A stretch of DNA of 16,140 bases from Oscillospiraceae bacterium (GCA_020025175.1 JAHHSM010000035.1:1-16140), one strand, 5' to 3'; counted from the first letter of the stretch, positions 4,766 through 11,946 are shown. Numbers and translations: made by a program. Notes: generated by a model from the sequence alone, not told the origin.

Positions 4766-7324
4766 TTAGTCGCCTTCTGTAGGTTCTTCAGGTGCACCCG
4801 GATCTATTGGTACATTTGGATCCACAGGCACATTCGGATCTACAGGTACATTCGGGTCCACAGGCACATTCGGGTCCACAGGCACATTCGGATCTACGGG
4901 CACATTCGGATCTACGGGTTCCTGCGGGTCTACGACCGGAGGAGTAATCGCCGTTTTATGAATCTGGCATTTTTTAGATACAACCGTTCCATCTTCTTTC
5001 ACGCTTTCCTTCATAAGCGCAGCAAGATGATACTGTTCATCTTTGCAGTTTCCAGCAGCTGCCGCACCTTCGCGGATATAATCCACCGCAGATTTCTGCA
5101 CAACATGATCTGCAGGACAGAACTCTGTTGCCACAGCATTTCCTTCGGTACACCACTGGACCGGCACATGACAGCTGCATGTTTCTGTTGGTGCAGTTCC
5201 TGAGACAACCTCCACTCGCTGCACACGACTACCTCGTACATCCAACGAGCACAGTTCAGAAGCCAACTTTCCACAATCCATACATACTGAAACCGTTGTC
5301 AAGCCGCTGCTTACAGTATCAAAGTTCTTATTGGGTAAATTTGCATGAACTTTGCTCATAACCTTCTTAAAAAGCTGTGCAGACGGGTTGCCGCGTGCAT
5401 TAATTTTAACGTTCACTTCATATCCAGTCCAAACTGCTGCGGTATAATACGGTGTGTAACCAACAAAATAGCGATCATAGTTATCTGTTGTTGTACCGGT
5501 CTTACCTGCTACTGTCATGCCAGAGAAATTTGCACTGCCGCCGGTACCAGCTGTCACAACATGACGGAGGTATTGGTTCATAAAATATGCTGTGCTTTCC
5601 TTCATAGCCGCCCAGGAGTCCGATTCATTATCCAAAATCACTTTTCCATCTTTGTCAGTGATTTTAGTATAAGTGCGCGGCTCAGTATAAATACCTTTAT
5701 TTGCGAACGTCGCAAATGCCGCTGCCATTTCTACTGTGCTGACACCACGCGTCAAACCACCCAAGCCAAGGGAAGCTGAGTTCATATCGTTTCTTGAAGG
5801 ATTCTGTACCTCAGAAACCAAAGAATTAAAGCCAAGCTTTTTCGTCATATAATCAAAAGATTCCTGTACACCCAGCTGCTCTACCACTCGAACGGCACAG
5901 GGATTCAGAGAATTTGTAATTGCGTAATCTACACTTACCAAGCCGTCATAGTACGGATGGGAGTTCACAGGCCATGCTCTGCCATTCAGCGTGCGTACAG
6001 GCGCATCGTCAATGACCGATGCAGGTGTAATGACGCCGGCATCCAAAGCAGGTGCGTATACAGCGATCGGCTTGATCGCACTGCCGCACTGCCGTTTTGC
6101 GGTTGCATAATTGAATAAGCGGCTGCCGGTTTTTTCGCCAATATCACCTGCCATCGCTACAATATTACCTGTATAAGGATCAATGATCGTAATCGCAGAT
6201 TTCATATTGTAACCTTTAGAGGTATACGGCAGATTTTCTCGATTAGAATAAACTTCGTCTACAGATTTCTGAACATCCAGTTTTTGTGTGCAGTAAATAT
6301 TTAATCCACCATAATAAACCATCTGTTCGGCAACTGTTTTTGTATACCCTTTTTCTGTCTGCAAATCCGAAATCACATCATTGATCAGCTGATCTACAAA
6401 CCAGGAATAATACTGGGAATCGTCATCTTCGTCTTTACCTGTGGTGAATACCAATTCCTGCGCCTTTGCCTCTTGATATTCCCCTTCTGTGATATGTCCC
6501 TGATCGTACATTTCGTAAAGAATAGTATCTTTCCGGTTTAATGTCCGCTCAAGTGCTTTATCACTGCCATAAGGGTTGTACATGGAGGGATTGTTGGTAA
6601 TACCAATCAGTGTTGCACATTCTGCAATCGTCAAATCAGAAACATCTTTTCCAAAATATTCCTTTGCTGCCGTTTTCACACCGGTACAGCCGTGGCCCAA
6701 ATAGATATTATTGAGATATAACTCCATAATCTCTTCCTTGGAATAGTTTTTCTCAAATTCAAGGGCGCGGAAAATTTCGTTGATCTTTCTTTTGACCGTT
6801 CCCTCACGCTCACCTGTCACATTTTTTATCGTCTGCTGGGTCAATGTACTTCCACCAAAGCTGCTGTCAAACCCTACAAAAAGATTGGCAACAGCCTTCG
6901 CTGTACGCAGCCAGTCTACACCGTGATGCTGATAAAAACGTCTGTCTTCAATCGCAACAGCTGCCTTCTCCAAATAAGGCGGCAATGTTTCATAATCCGC
7001 CCAAATACTGTTATTTCCACCATGCAGCGTTTCAAGCTCTTCCCATTGCCCCTGGTCGTTTTGATAAAAAACAATCGAACTCTGTGACATTGAAATTTCC
7101 GAAATATCTACATGTGCATTTGGAATAATGCAAGTTGCCAAATAAACACAAAAAATACCGGTAAAAATCACACCCGTGCATAAGCAGGTTAAGAGTATAG
7201 TCTTAATGACAAATCCTGCTGACACTCCCCTGCTTTTTTGGGGTGAATGTCTGCGTTGACGCGGTTGCGCATTTTGATGGTTCCTGCCCTGTTCCCGATG
7301 CCGGGAACGATTTTGTTCATCCAC
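4766..7324 (-). CDS. Class A penicillin-binding protein (PBP1A-type transglycosylase/transpeptidase)
   Basis: The 852-residue protein polymerises and cross-links peptidoglycan outside the membrane. It has a basic cytoplasmic tail (1-37), a membrane helix (about 38-67) and a GT51 domain. The GT51 domain contains EDRRFYQHHGVD (catalytic Glu126) and GGSTLTQQ (157-164). The transpeptidase domain follows with S415xxK418, S472-L-N474 and K608-T-G610, so all catalytic motifs are intact. The C-terminal part holds a Cys-rich segment (nine Cys between 681 and 786, starting VCMDCGKLASELC), of the sort seen in clostridial PBP1A proteins. Six perfect VDPNVP repeats (804-839) and an acidic end follow. The start is GTG 7324, with AAAAGGAGG 8 bases upstream; the nearby ATG at 7320 is out of frame. 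Convergent with the second ECF module, it ends before a shared terminator. Confidence 0.95.
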   Translation of the reverse strand: MDEQNRSRHREQGRNHQNAQPRQRRHSPQKSRGVSAGFVIKTILLTCLCTGVIFTGIFCVYLATCIIPNAHVDISEISMSQSSIVFYQNDQGQWEELETLHGGNNSIWADYETLPPYLEKAAVAIEDRRFYQHHGVDWLRTAKAVANLFVGFDSSFGGSTLTQQTIKNVTGEREGTVKRKINEIFRALEFEKNYSKEEIMELYLNNIYLGHGCTGVKTAAKEYFGKDVSDLTIAECATLIGITNNPSMYNPYGSDKALERTLNRKDTILYEMYDQGHITEGEYQEAKAQELVFTTGKDEDDDSQYYSWFVDQLINDVISDLQTEKGYTKTVAEQMVYYGGLNIYCTQKLDVQKSVDEVYSNRENLPYTSKGYNMKSAITIIDPYTGNIVAMAGDIGEKTGSRLFNYATAKRQCGSAIKPIAVYAPALDAGVITPASVIDDAPVRTLNGRAWPVNSHPYYDGLVSVDYAITNSLNPCAVRVVEQLGVQESFDYMTKKLGFNSLVSEVQNPSRNDMNSASLGLGGLTRGVSTVEMAAAFATFANKGIYTEPRTYTKITDKDGKVILDNESDSWAAMKESTAYFMNQYLRHVVTAGTGGSANFSGMTVAGKTGTTTDNYDRYFVGYTPYYTAAVWTGYEVNVKINARGNPSAQLFKKVMSKVHANLPNKNFDTVSSGLTTVSVCMDCGKLASELCSLDVRGSRVQRVEVVSGTAPTETCSCHVPVQWCTEGNAVATEFCPADHVVQKSAVDYIREGAAAAGNCKDEQYHLAALMKESVKEDGTVVSKKCQIHKTAITPPVVDPQEPVDPNVPVDPNVPVDPNVPVDPNVPVDPNVPVDPNVPIDPGAPEEPTEGD
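4808..4915 (-). repeat. Six tandem 18-bp repeats coding VDPNVP
   Basis: Six in-frame units of 18 bases encode VDPNVP without any amino-acid change, flanked by the variant units VDPQEP and IDPGAP. The units differ at synonymous third positions, but two adjacent central units are identical in DNA. This points to ongoing expansion and contraction by slippage or unequal crossover. The product is a stiff Pro-rich, acidic extracellular tail of the PBP. Confidence 0.9.
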
Positions 7325-7391
7325 GCAGAAAACCTCCTTTTCATAGTGTCTGGGAGTTTTTTAATAGTATAAAACAACTCCATTGTACGAT

Positions 7392-7421
7392 AATATAGTA
7401 TAGTATATCATAGTCTGTCAA
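7392..7421 (-). promoter_or_regulatory. Promoter of the PBP gene
   Basis: On the minus strand TTGACA (7421-7416) is followed after 18 bases by TATATT (7397-7392). This gives a start near 7385 and a leader of about 60 bases. Two overlapping TATACT boxes sit closer to the -35, but their spacing is too short for standard use. Confidence 0.6.
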
Positions 7422-7493
7422 TCCTATCCACAGTATAAGGTCATTTGTATTTTATTTAAACACTATTATTGCAATAAAGGCAAAATTTCACTC

Positions 7494-7522
7494 TTGCTTT
7501 TTTTGCAAACAACCAGTACAAT
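7494..7522 (+). promoter_or_regulatory. Promoter of the DUF1292 gene
   Basis: TTGCTT (7494-7499), a 17-base spacer and TACAAT (7517-7522) fit sigma-A. Transcription should start near 7529, giving a leader of about 34 bases. The promoter is divergent from that of the PBP gene, about 75 bases away. Confidence 0.6.
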
Positions 7523-7562
7523 ACAATCAGATTAAAAAACAATCCCAAAGGAGATCAAAGCC

Positions 7563-7850
7563 ATGAGTGAAGAGTTTGGTCCTGAGTTTCTGACTGTTAC
7601 CGACGAAGAGGGTAACGAGATTATTCTTGAATTCGTTGATACCTTAGAGCACAACGGGCAAACCTATACCGCATTTTTTCCCGCAGTTGAAGAAGGTGCA
7701 AACGAAGATGACGCAGATTACGGTCTGATCATTTTAAAAACCATCGTGGTAGACGGCGAGGAGCTCCTTTCCACATTGGACAGCGATGAAGAGTTGGAGG
7801 AAGTTTATGAGCTGTTTGCAGAACAGCTTTATGATGACGAAGAAGAATAA
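7563..7850 (+). CDS. DUF1292 domain-containing small acidic protein
   Basis: This 95-residue, strongly acidic soluble protein has no membrane segment or signal peptide. The core EFLTVTDEEGNEIILEFVDT followed by an aromatic strand (TYTAFFPA) and an ILK strand is the DUF1292 pattern: short beta strands, then a helical acidic tail (DEELEEVYELFAEQLYDDEEE). The family is widespread in Firmicutes, often near yrrK/mreB-type housekeeping genes, and its function is unknown. AAAGGAG lies 9 bases ahead of the ATG, and a sigma-A promoter is visible upstream. It is monocistronic as far as can be seen, with the 6S RNA gene starting about 70 bases after its stop. Confidence 0.88.
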   Translation: MSEEFGPEFLTVTDEEGNEIILEFVDTLEHNGQTYTAFFPAVEEGANEDDADYGLIILKTIVVDGEELLSTLDSDEELEEVYELFAEQLYDDEEE

Positions 7851-7886
7851 TTTTTTCCAAATCTTGATAGCATCGCCTAAATTCGA

Positions 7887-7915
7887 TTGCCGGCATGAAT
7901 TTTTCATGCTATGGT
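7887..7915 (+). promoter_or_regulatory. Promoter of the 6S RNA gene with palindromic spacer
   Basis: TTGCCG (7887-7892) and TATGGT (7910-7915) are exactly 17 bases apart, with an extended -10 TG (7907-7908). The predicted start, about 7922, coincides with the base of the RNA's closing stem. The whole 17-base spacer is a perfect inverted repeat, GCATGAA-TTT-TTCATGC (7893-7909), which could bind a dimeric regulator (inference). Confidence 0.6.
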
Positions 7916-7921
7916 AATACC

Positions 7922-8120
7922 ATTCCCTGCATGGTATGTGATGAGTTTTCTATAAACCCACATTTTCGTTATACGGGATGCCGGACTCAGCAATCTGTTT
8001 TGCAGACCTCCCGCCTGCCGTTGCGGGCCGGACGATGGGAGCAGTGATGAACGCTGGAGGCAACCCACCTGAACCTTTGGTGCAGGTTTATAACGGGCTC
8101 TCATGTCCATGCAGGGATTA
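7922..8120 (+). ncRNA. ssrS: 6S RNA
   Basis: 6S RNA is a small RNA that mimics an open promoter and sequesters housekeeping RNA polymerase holoenzyme in slow growth. The candidate is about 195 nt, the normal family size. TCCCTGCATGG (7924-7934) pairs perfectly with CCATGCAGGGA (8107-8117) to close one long rod. Inner pairing includes ATGAG/CTCAT (7941-7945 with 8100-8104), a CCCGC/GCGGG apical hairpin (8010-8014 with 8023-8027) and an ACCTG..CAGGT hairpin with internal ACCTTTGGT (8067-8087). The segment CACCTGAACCTTTGGTGCAG then GTTTATAACGGG resembles the conserved 3' side of the family, similar to CACCTTGAACC..GGGTTAC in E. coli. A sigma-A promoter starts it and an intrinsic terminator follows. 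Identification rests on structure and partial sequence resemblance. No protein-coding frame fits here. Confidence 0.82.
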
Positions 8121-8131
8121 TTTTATCTATC

Positions 8132-8165
8132 AATCGTCAGATCAATTGGATCTGACGATTTTTTT
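8132..8165 (+). terminator. Intrinsic terminator of the 6S RNA gene
   Basis: AATCGTCAGATC (8132-8143) pairs perfectly with GATCTGACGATT (8149-8160) around a 5-base loop, followed by a run of seven T. It lies 15 bases beyond the closing stem of the 6S RNA. Confidence 0.9.
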
Positions 8166-8191
8166 GCAACCCCCCCTTTTCTATTTTCCCC

Positions 8192-8220
8192 TTGCGAAAC
8201 AGTGCAGATTCTATTATAAT
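8192..8220 (+). promoter_or_regulatory. Promoter of the foldase gene
   Basis: TTGCGA (8192-8197), a 17-base spacer and a perfect TATAAT (8215-8220) predict a start near 8227. This places the promoter inside the longest open frame and supports the downstream ATG at 8288. Confidence 0.75.
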
Positions 8221-8287
8221 GTACAAGTATTTTTATACGCAGAAATTTACTCTGCATATCGCTGATCAATTGAGAGGAATGAAACAC

Positions 8288-9766
8288 ATGAGCGCATCTA
8301 AAGAAAAACGAACACAAAATACTGAGGATCGTAGTTTCTATGTCAAAGTTATTGTGGCAGTAATTGTCTTTGCAATTATTTTTGCCGTTTGCTTTTTATA
8401 CAGCAACGATAACATTCGCAAAAATATGACTGCCGTCACCATAGATGGCGAAAAATTTACCGCAACTGAATTGGACTATTATTATAATACCGCTATCAAC
8501 CAGTATGGTTCTTATTTGAGTTATCTTGGCGTTGATCCCAATAAGGATCTGGACTCTCAGAAATATTCCGACAAGCAAACTTGGGGCGACTTTTTCCGTG
8601 CGGAAGCTGTTGCTTCTCTGACCCAGACTGCAACCATGTATCATGATGCAATGGAAAACGGCTATACCATTGATGATGAATTGCAGGAACAGATCGACAA
8701 ATATTCTGCTTCTATTGATGAATACTGCAAAACAAACTCCATCACGCGTGACCAGTTTCTGCAGTCCAGCTATGGCAGCCATATGACGAACGACCTTTTC
8801 ATGAAGCATTTGACTATGACATTTGTAGCTTCTGATTATGCTTCCGATTACAATAAGCATCACGAGTATTCCTCCGATGAATTGACTGCTTATTACAACG
8901 AGCATAAAAATGAAATCGATCTGGCAAGTTACGAAGTGCTGACCGTTATGCCAGACTACACTGGTATCGACGGCACTACCGAAAACTCCACTGATGAGCC
9001 GACTTATACGGAAGAACAGGACCAGCAGGCTCTGGAAGCTGCCAAAAATACTGCTTCGGCATTTTTGGATCGTGTCAATAACGGCGAGTCTCTTTCTGCC
9101 ATCGCCAAAGAATATAACGAAAATGCTTATAGCAGCAGAAAAGATGCTTCCTACTCTTCCTTTACGGAGTATTCCTATAATGACTGGGTCTTTGATGACA
9201 GCCGTAAAATCGGCGAAGCTGGCATGATGGTCGATGAAGCAAACGGTCGTTGGTATGTTGTCGTTCTGAATAACCGTTATCGCCCTGAATACAGCACTGT
9301 TGATGTACGCCACATCTTATTGAAGCCAGTAGACAGCGGCTTGAAAGAAGGCGACGAAGGTTATAAAGAAGCTCTGGAAGTAAATCGTGCTTTTGCGGAG
9401 AATAAAGCAAAAGAACTTCTGAAAAAGTATCGCTCCGGTGAACAGACCGCAGAGGCATTTGCAAAATTGGCTAAAGAAAACTCCGCTGATACTGTCAGTG
9501 CTGTTGATGGCGGTTTGATCTCTAAGATCTATAAGGGCGCTATGGTTGACAGTTTCGAAGATTGGTGCTTTGATGCAAACCGCAAGGTGGGTGACACCGG
9601 TATCGTAGAGAGCGAATATGGCTATCATGTCATGTATTTCCAAGGCGAAAATGCTCCCTATTGGCAGGTACGCTGCATGAATAATCTGTACACTGAATGG
9701 GAACAGTCTATTTATGAAGGCGCTAAAACCAAGAACCATATGCTCGGCATCAAAGCTATCGGCTGA
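8288..9766 (+). CDS. Membrane-anchored peptidyl-prolyl isomerase (SurA/PrsA-like, PPIC domain)
   Basis: This 492-residue extracytoplasmic foldase should help secreted proteins fold after Sec export. A short basic tail precedes one membrane helix (about 18-38). No proper lipobox is seen (FAVC), so it is anchored by the helix and is not a lipoprotein as PrsA is. Residues about 45-200 form a SurA-like chaperone domain that starts AVTIDGEKFTATELDYYYN. A canonical parvulin PPIC domain runs from about 338 (VDVRHILLK) to 452, with the terminal GYHVMYF strand. A related unit seems to lie at about 205-330: DWVFDDSRKIGEAG there mirrors DWCFDANRKVGDTG in the second. ATG 8288 was chosen because the promoter lies upstream of it and GAGG is about 10 bases away. 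A terminator follows its stop. Confidence 0.88.
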   Translation: MSASKEKRTQNTEDRSFYVKVIVAVIVFAIIFAVCFLYSNDNIRKNMTAVTIDGEKFTATELDYYYNTAINQYGSYLSYLGVDPNKDLDSQKYSDKQTWGDFFRAEAVASLTQTATMYHDAMENGYTIDDELQEQIDKYSASIDEYCKTNSITRDQFLQSSYGSHMTNDLFMKHLTMTFVASDYASDYNKHHEYSSDELTAYYNEHKNEIDLASYEVLTVMPDYTGIDGTTENSTDEPTYTEEQDQQALEAAKNTASAFLDRVNNGESLSAIAKEYNENAYSSRKDASYSSFTEYSYNDWVFDDSRKIGEAGMMVDEANGRWYVVVLNNRYRPEYSTVDVRHILLKPVDSGLKEGDEGYKEALEVNRAFAENKAKELLKKYRSGEQTAEAFAKLAKENSADTVSAVDGGLISKIYKGAMVDSFEDWCFDANRKVGDTGIVESEYGYHVMYFQGENAPYWQVRCMNNLYTEWEQSIYEGAKTKNHMLGIKAIG

Positions 9767-9790
9767 TTTATGTAATTAAAAAATCTCTAA

Positions 9791-9825
9791 AAACCCGGCT
9801 TTGAAACGCAAAGCCGGGTTTTTTT
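9791..9825 (+). terminator. Intrinsic terminator after the foldase gene
   Basis: AAACCCGGCTTTG (9791-9803) pairs perfectly with CAAAGCCGGGTTT (9809-9821) around AAACG, followed by seven T. It is a strong terminator. The next gene starts only 15 bases beyond the T run. Confidence 0.92.
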
Positions 9826-9840
9826 GAAAGGATCGACCCT

Positions 9841-10563
9841 ATGAAAGAAGAATTTATTCGCACAGAAATGCTGCTGGGTACAGGTGCTGTTGAGAAGCTT
9901 TCCCATGCCCATGTGGCGGTATTTGGAATTGGCGGTGTCGGAGGTCATGTTGTTGAAGTTTTAGCACGCAGCGGCATTGGCGAATTGACATTAGTCGACA
10001 GTGACCAAGTGAATTTATCTAATATCAATCGCCAGATTATCGCCACGCATAACACCATAGGTCAAAATAAAGTTGATGTGGCCGCAGAGCGCATTCGCAG
10101 CATTCATCCAGACTGTGTTATTCATACCTTTCCAATGCGTTATGAGGACACAAACAGAGAGCAGTTCTTCATAAATCGCTACGATTACATCGCAGACTGC
10201 ATTGACCTTGTAAAATGCAAGCTGGATCTGATCTGCACCGCACTGGAGCGTAATATTCCGATCCTTTCAGCCATGGGCACGGGTAATAAGCTAGACCCGT
10301 CTCAGCTGCAAATCACAGATCTTTCAAAAACAGAAGGCTGCCACCTTGCACGCATCATCCGCCGCGAATTACGCGCGCGCGGCATTGAGCATACCAAAGT
10401 GCTTTTCAGCCCGGAAATCCCCATCAAACCCGAGCAGCTCGTCCCAAACGATCCCGGTCGCCGTAGTACACCTGCCAGCTGTGCCTGGGTTCCATCTTGC
10501 GCCGGCTTGATGATGGGCGGTTATATCGTACAGGAACTACTCAAAACAACAATGTATAAATAA
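9841..10563 (+). CDS. tcdA: tRNA threonylcarbamoyladenosine dehydratase
   Basis: This 240-residue member of the E1-like ThiF/MoeB fold uses ATP to convert t6A37 in ANN-decoding tRNAs to the cyclic form ct6A. The nucleotide-binding loop is FGIGGVGGHV (28-37). ELTLVDSDQV (48-57) and the E1 signature NLSNINRQ (58-65) follow, then DCIDLVKCK (119-127). Near the C-terminus, GRRSTPASCAWVPSCAGLMM corresponds to the PGS..YVPS.AGL segment of E. coli TcdA. Length is normal to slightly short for the family. AAAGGA lies 8 bases ahead of the ATG. A lipoprotein gene follows after 19 bases. Oddly, a strong terminator ends just upstream, leaving no room for a visible promoter. CsdE/CsdA-type partners are not nearby. 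Confidence 0.93.
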   Translation: MKEEFIRTEMLLGTGAVEKLSHAHVAVFGIGGVGGHVVEVLARSGIGELTLVDSDQVNLSNINRQIIATHNTIGQNKVDVAAERIRSIHPDCVIHTFPMRYEDTNREQFFINRYDYIADCIDLVKCKLDLICTALERNIPILSAMGTGNKLDPSQLQITDLSKTEGCHLARIIRRELRARGIEHTKVLFSPEIPIKPEQLVPNDPGRRSTPASCAWVPSCAGLMMGGYIVQELLKTTMYK

Positions 10564-10582
10564 GAAACAGGAGTGTATCTTT

Positions 10583-11047
10583 ATGAAAAAACTGATTTTT
10601 ATTACTATGGGCCTGTTTGTACTTCTGCTTTGTCCCGGGTGCAGCAATCATCTCATCTCCCCTGATGCATCGACCAGTGCAACCGCAGTCATTACACCAC
10701 TGGCTGAAAACGTTTGCGTCCGTGCGGGAACTGAACCTGATGGCGAAATCCTGTTGGATAACACTACCATGGAAGGCTTCATGGCAAGCTCTGACTACAC
10801 AGACGAAATGCCCTACGGATTCGCCCTTGTGTTAACAAATGACGGTAAAAAATCTTTTCGAACTGCTACACGAAATCTCGCAAAAGATAAGTCTCCCATT
10901 ACGCTGTGGGCCGGAGATGAGGCTATATGCAGCCCTGTAATTACCAGTATGCTCAATACAAATTATGTCATTTTGAGTATTGCATCTGTCACGGATGATA
11001 TCAGTTATCAGCGCACAGTGGATCTTTTAAGCGCCCCAATAGAATAA
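10583..11047 (+). CDS. Small lipoprotein with a SecD P1-head-like domain
   Basis: The 154-residue protein begins MKK, then a hydrophobic stretch and CPGC-SN. This is a lipoprotein-like signal with Cys20 as the probable acylated residue, although the lipobox (L-C-P-G-C) is not perfect. The mature part contains ALVLTNDGKKSFRTATRNLA followed by SPITLWAGDEAICSPVI. This closely follows the SecDF P1-head pattern (F.LT..G...F..AT....G..IAI.LD..VIS.PVI) and ends with a helix resembling its A..LA..L segment. Here it stands alone without the SecD membrane domains. AGGAG lies 9 bases from the ATG, and the gene is 19 bases downstream of tcdA, so probably in one transcript. Function is unknown; a role in export or envelope stress is only a guess. 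Confidence 0.72.
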   Translation: MKKLIFITMGLFVLLLCPGCSNHLISPDASTSATAVITPLAENVCVRAGTEPDGEILLDNTTMEGFMASSDYTDEMPYGFALVLTNDGKKSFRTATRNLAKDKSPITLWAGDEAICSPVITSMLNTNYVILSIASVTDDISYQRTVDLLSAPIE

Positions 11048-11054
11048 GCGCTCA

Positions 11055-11091
11055 GCCACCGATATGTTTTGAAGTATGCTGGTGTTTTTTT
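11055..11091 (+). terminator. Probable terminator after the tcdA-lipoprotein operon
   Basis: CACCGATATG and TATGCTGGTG form a 10-bp stem containing some G-U pairs and one mismatch, with an 8-base loop and seven T behind it, a few bases after the stop codon. Confidence 0.6.
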
Positions 11092-11171
11092 CAAAAGACA
11101 ATACTGCCCATGATTGTATAAATACATATTTGTAAAAAATTTTTCAAGTTTCAGTGAGATAAAACTAATTG

Positions 11172-11218
11172 CGTTGTTATGTATTTTTTGCTGTAAAAAT
11201 GCATAACAACGTCCTTTT
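11172..11218 (+). terminator. Long 17-bp hairpin upstream of the efp promoter
   Basis: CGTTGTTATG-T-ATTTTT (11172-11188) pairs with AAAAAT-G-CATAACAACG (11195-11211), a 17-bp stem with a single wobble pair, followed by TCCTTTTG. It could be a second, backup terminator behind the lipoprotein gene. It ends about 20 bases before the efp -35 box. The rest of the 11048-11328 spacer is AT-rich and holds only the efp promoter. Confidence 0.5.
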
Positions 11219-11231
11219 GTTGGAAAAATAC

Positions 11232-11260
11232 TTGCCAAATGACTAAGTATGCGATACAAT
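11232..11260 (+). promoter_or_regulatory. Promoter of efp
   Basis: TTGCCA (11232-11237), a 17-base spacer and TACAAT (11255-11260) fit sigma-A well. The start would be near 11267, with a leader of about 60 bases ahead of ATG 11329. Confidence 0.7.
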
Positions 11261-11328
11261 ATACTTACTTTATTATGTAATATTATTGATTCCAAAGTTT
11301 TTTGGTATATCTGGGGAGGATTTTTACT

Positions 11329-11898
11329 ATGGCTACTATTACTGCCAGCGATTTCAGAAACGGCAAAACTTTTGAGTATGATGGCAAGATCATGCAGGTT
11401 GTTGAATTCCAGCATGTTAAGCCCGGCAAGGGCGCAGCTTTTGTGCGTACCAAGATGAAGAACGTTGTGACCGGCGGCGTTACCGAAACATCTTTCAATC
11501 CTACTGCTAAATTCGAAGAAGCTTTTATCGAGCGCAAGGAAATGCAGTACAGCTACAACGATGGCGATTTGTATTATTTTATGGATATGGAGACCTTTGA
11601 CATGACTCCCCTAAACCGTGACGCTTTGGGTGATGCATTTGTCTATGTCACTGAGAATACCATGTGCAAGCTGCTGAGCTACAAGGGCAATGTCTTTGGT
11701 GTTGAAGTTCCCAACTTCATGGATTTGGAAGTCACCGAAACCGAGCCCGGTGAAAGAGGCAATACCGCTACTAACGTTATGAAGCCTGCAACTTTGGAAA
11801 CTGGTGCTGAAATCAAGGTTCCTTTGTTCATCAACATTGGTGACAAGATCCAGATCGATACCCGTACCGGTGAATATCTGGGCCGCAGCAAGGCATAA
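11329..11898 (+). CDS. efp: Elongation factor P
   Basis: EF-P binds between the P and E sites of ribosomes stalled on polyproline stretches and promotes peptide-bond formation. At 189 residues it has the normal length, with three beta domains (about 1-63, 67-125 and 130-186). The tip loop HVKPGKGAAFVR carries the conserved Lys34 that is modified in many bacteria. The C-terminal signature (VPLFINIGDKIQIDTRTGEY, 162-181) and the NFMDLEVTETEPG segment are also clear. ATG 11329 is chosen because GGGGAGG lies 9 bases upstream; the longer in-frame extension precedes this site. No modification enzyme (YmfI, EarP or EpmA type) is recognisable nearby. The Pro-rich PBP tail encoded in the same window is a possible client (inference). 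It is followed by a CD1247-like gene. Confidence 0.97.
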   Translation: MATITASDFRNGKTFEYDGKIMQVVEFQHVKPGKGAAFVRTKMKNVVTGGVTETSFNPTAKFEEAFIERKEMQYSYNDGDLYYFMDMETFDMTPLNRDALGDAFVYVTENTMCKLLSYKGNVFGVEVPNFMDLEVTETEPGERGNTATNVMKPATLETGAEIKVPLFINIGDKIQIDTRTGEYLGRSKA

Positions 11899-11915
11899 GA
11901 ATAAAGATTTTAATA

Positions 11916-11946
11916 TGCGTGCAGTGTGCTTTTCATGCTGCACGCA
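11916..11946 (+). terminator. Hairpin between efp and the zinc-ribbon gene
   Basis: TGCGTGCAGTGTG (11916-11928) and CATGCTGCACGCA (11934-11946) form a 13-bp stem with two G-U pairs and a CTTTT loop, 18 bases after the efp stop. The following sequence has only scattered T, so it may terminate partially and set the level of the downstream gene. Confidence 0.5.

Noticed and set aside
4742..5203. Plus-strand frame with Tyr/His/Arg/Ile repeats
   Set aside because: It is the antisense reading of the VDPNVP repeats of the PBP gene; the periodicity comes from the 18-bp DNA units.
7904..8265. Short frames on both strands across 7904-8265
   Set aside because: The region is explained by the 6S RNA gene, its terminator and the foldase promoter.
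8396..9313. 305-residue hydrophobic minus-strand frame opposite the foldase gene
   Set aside because: Antisense shadow of a strongly supported coding region; no ribosome site.
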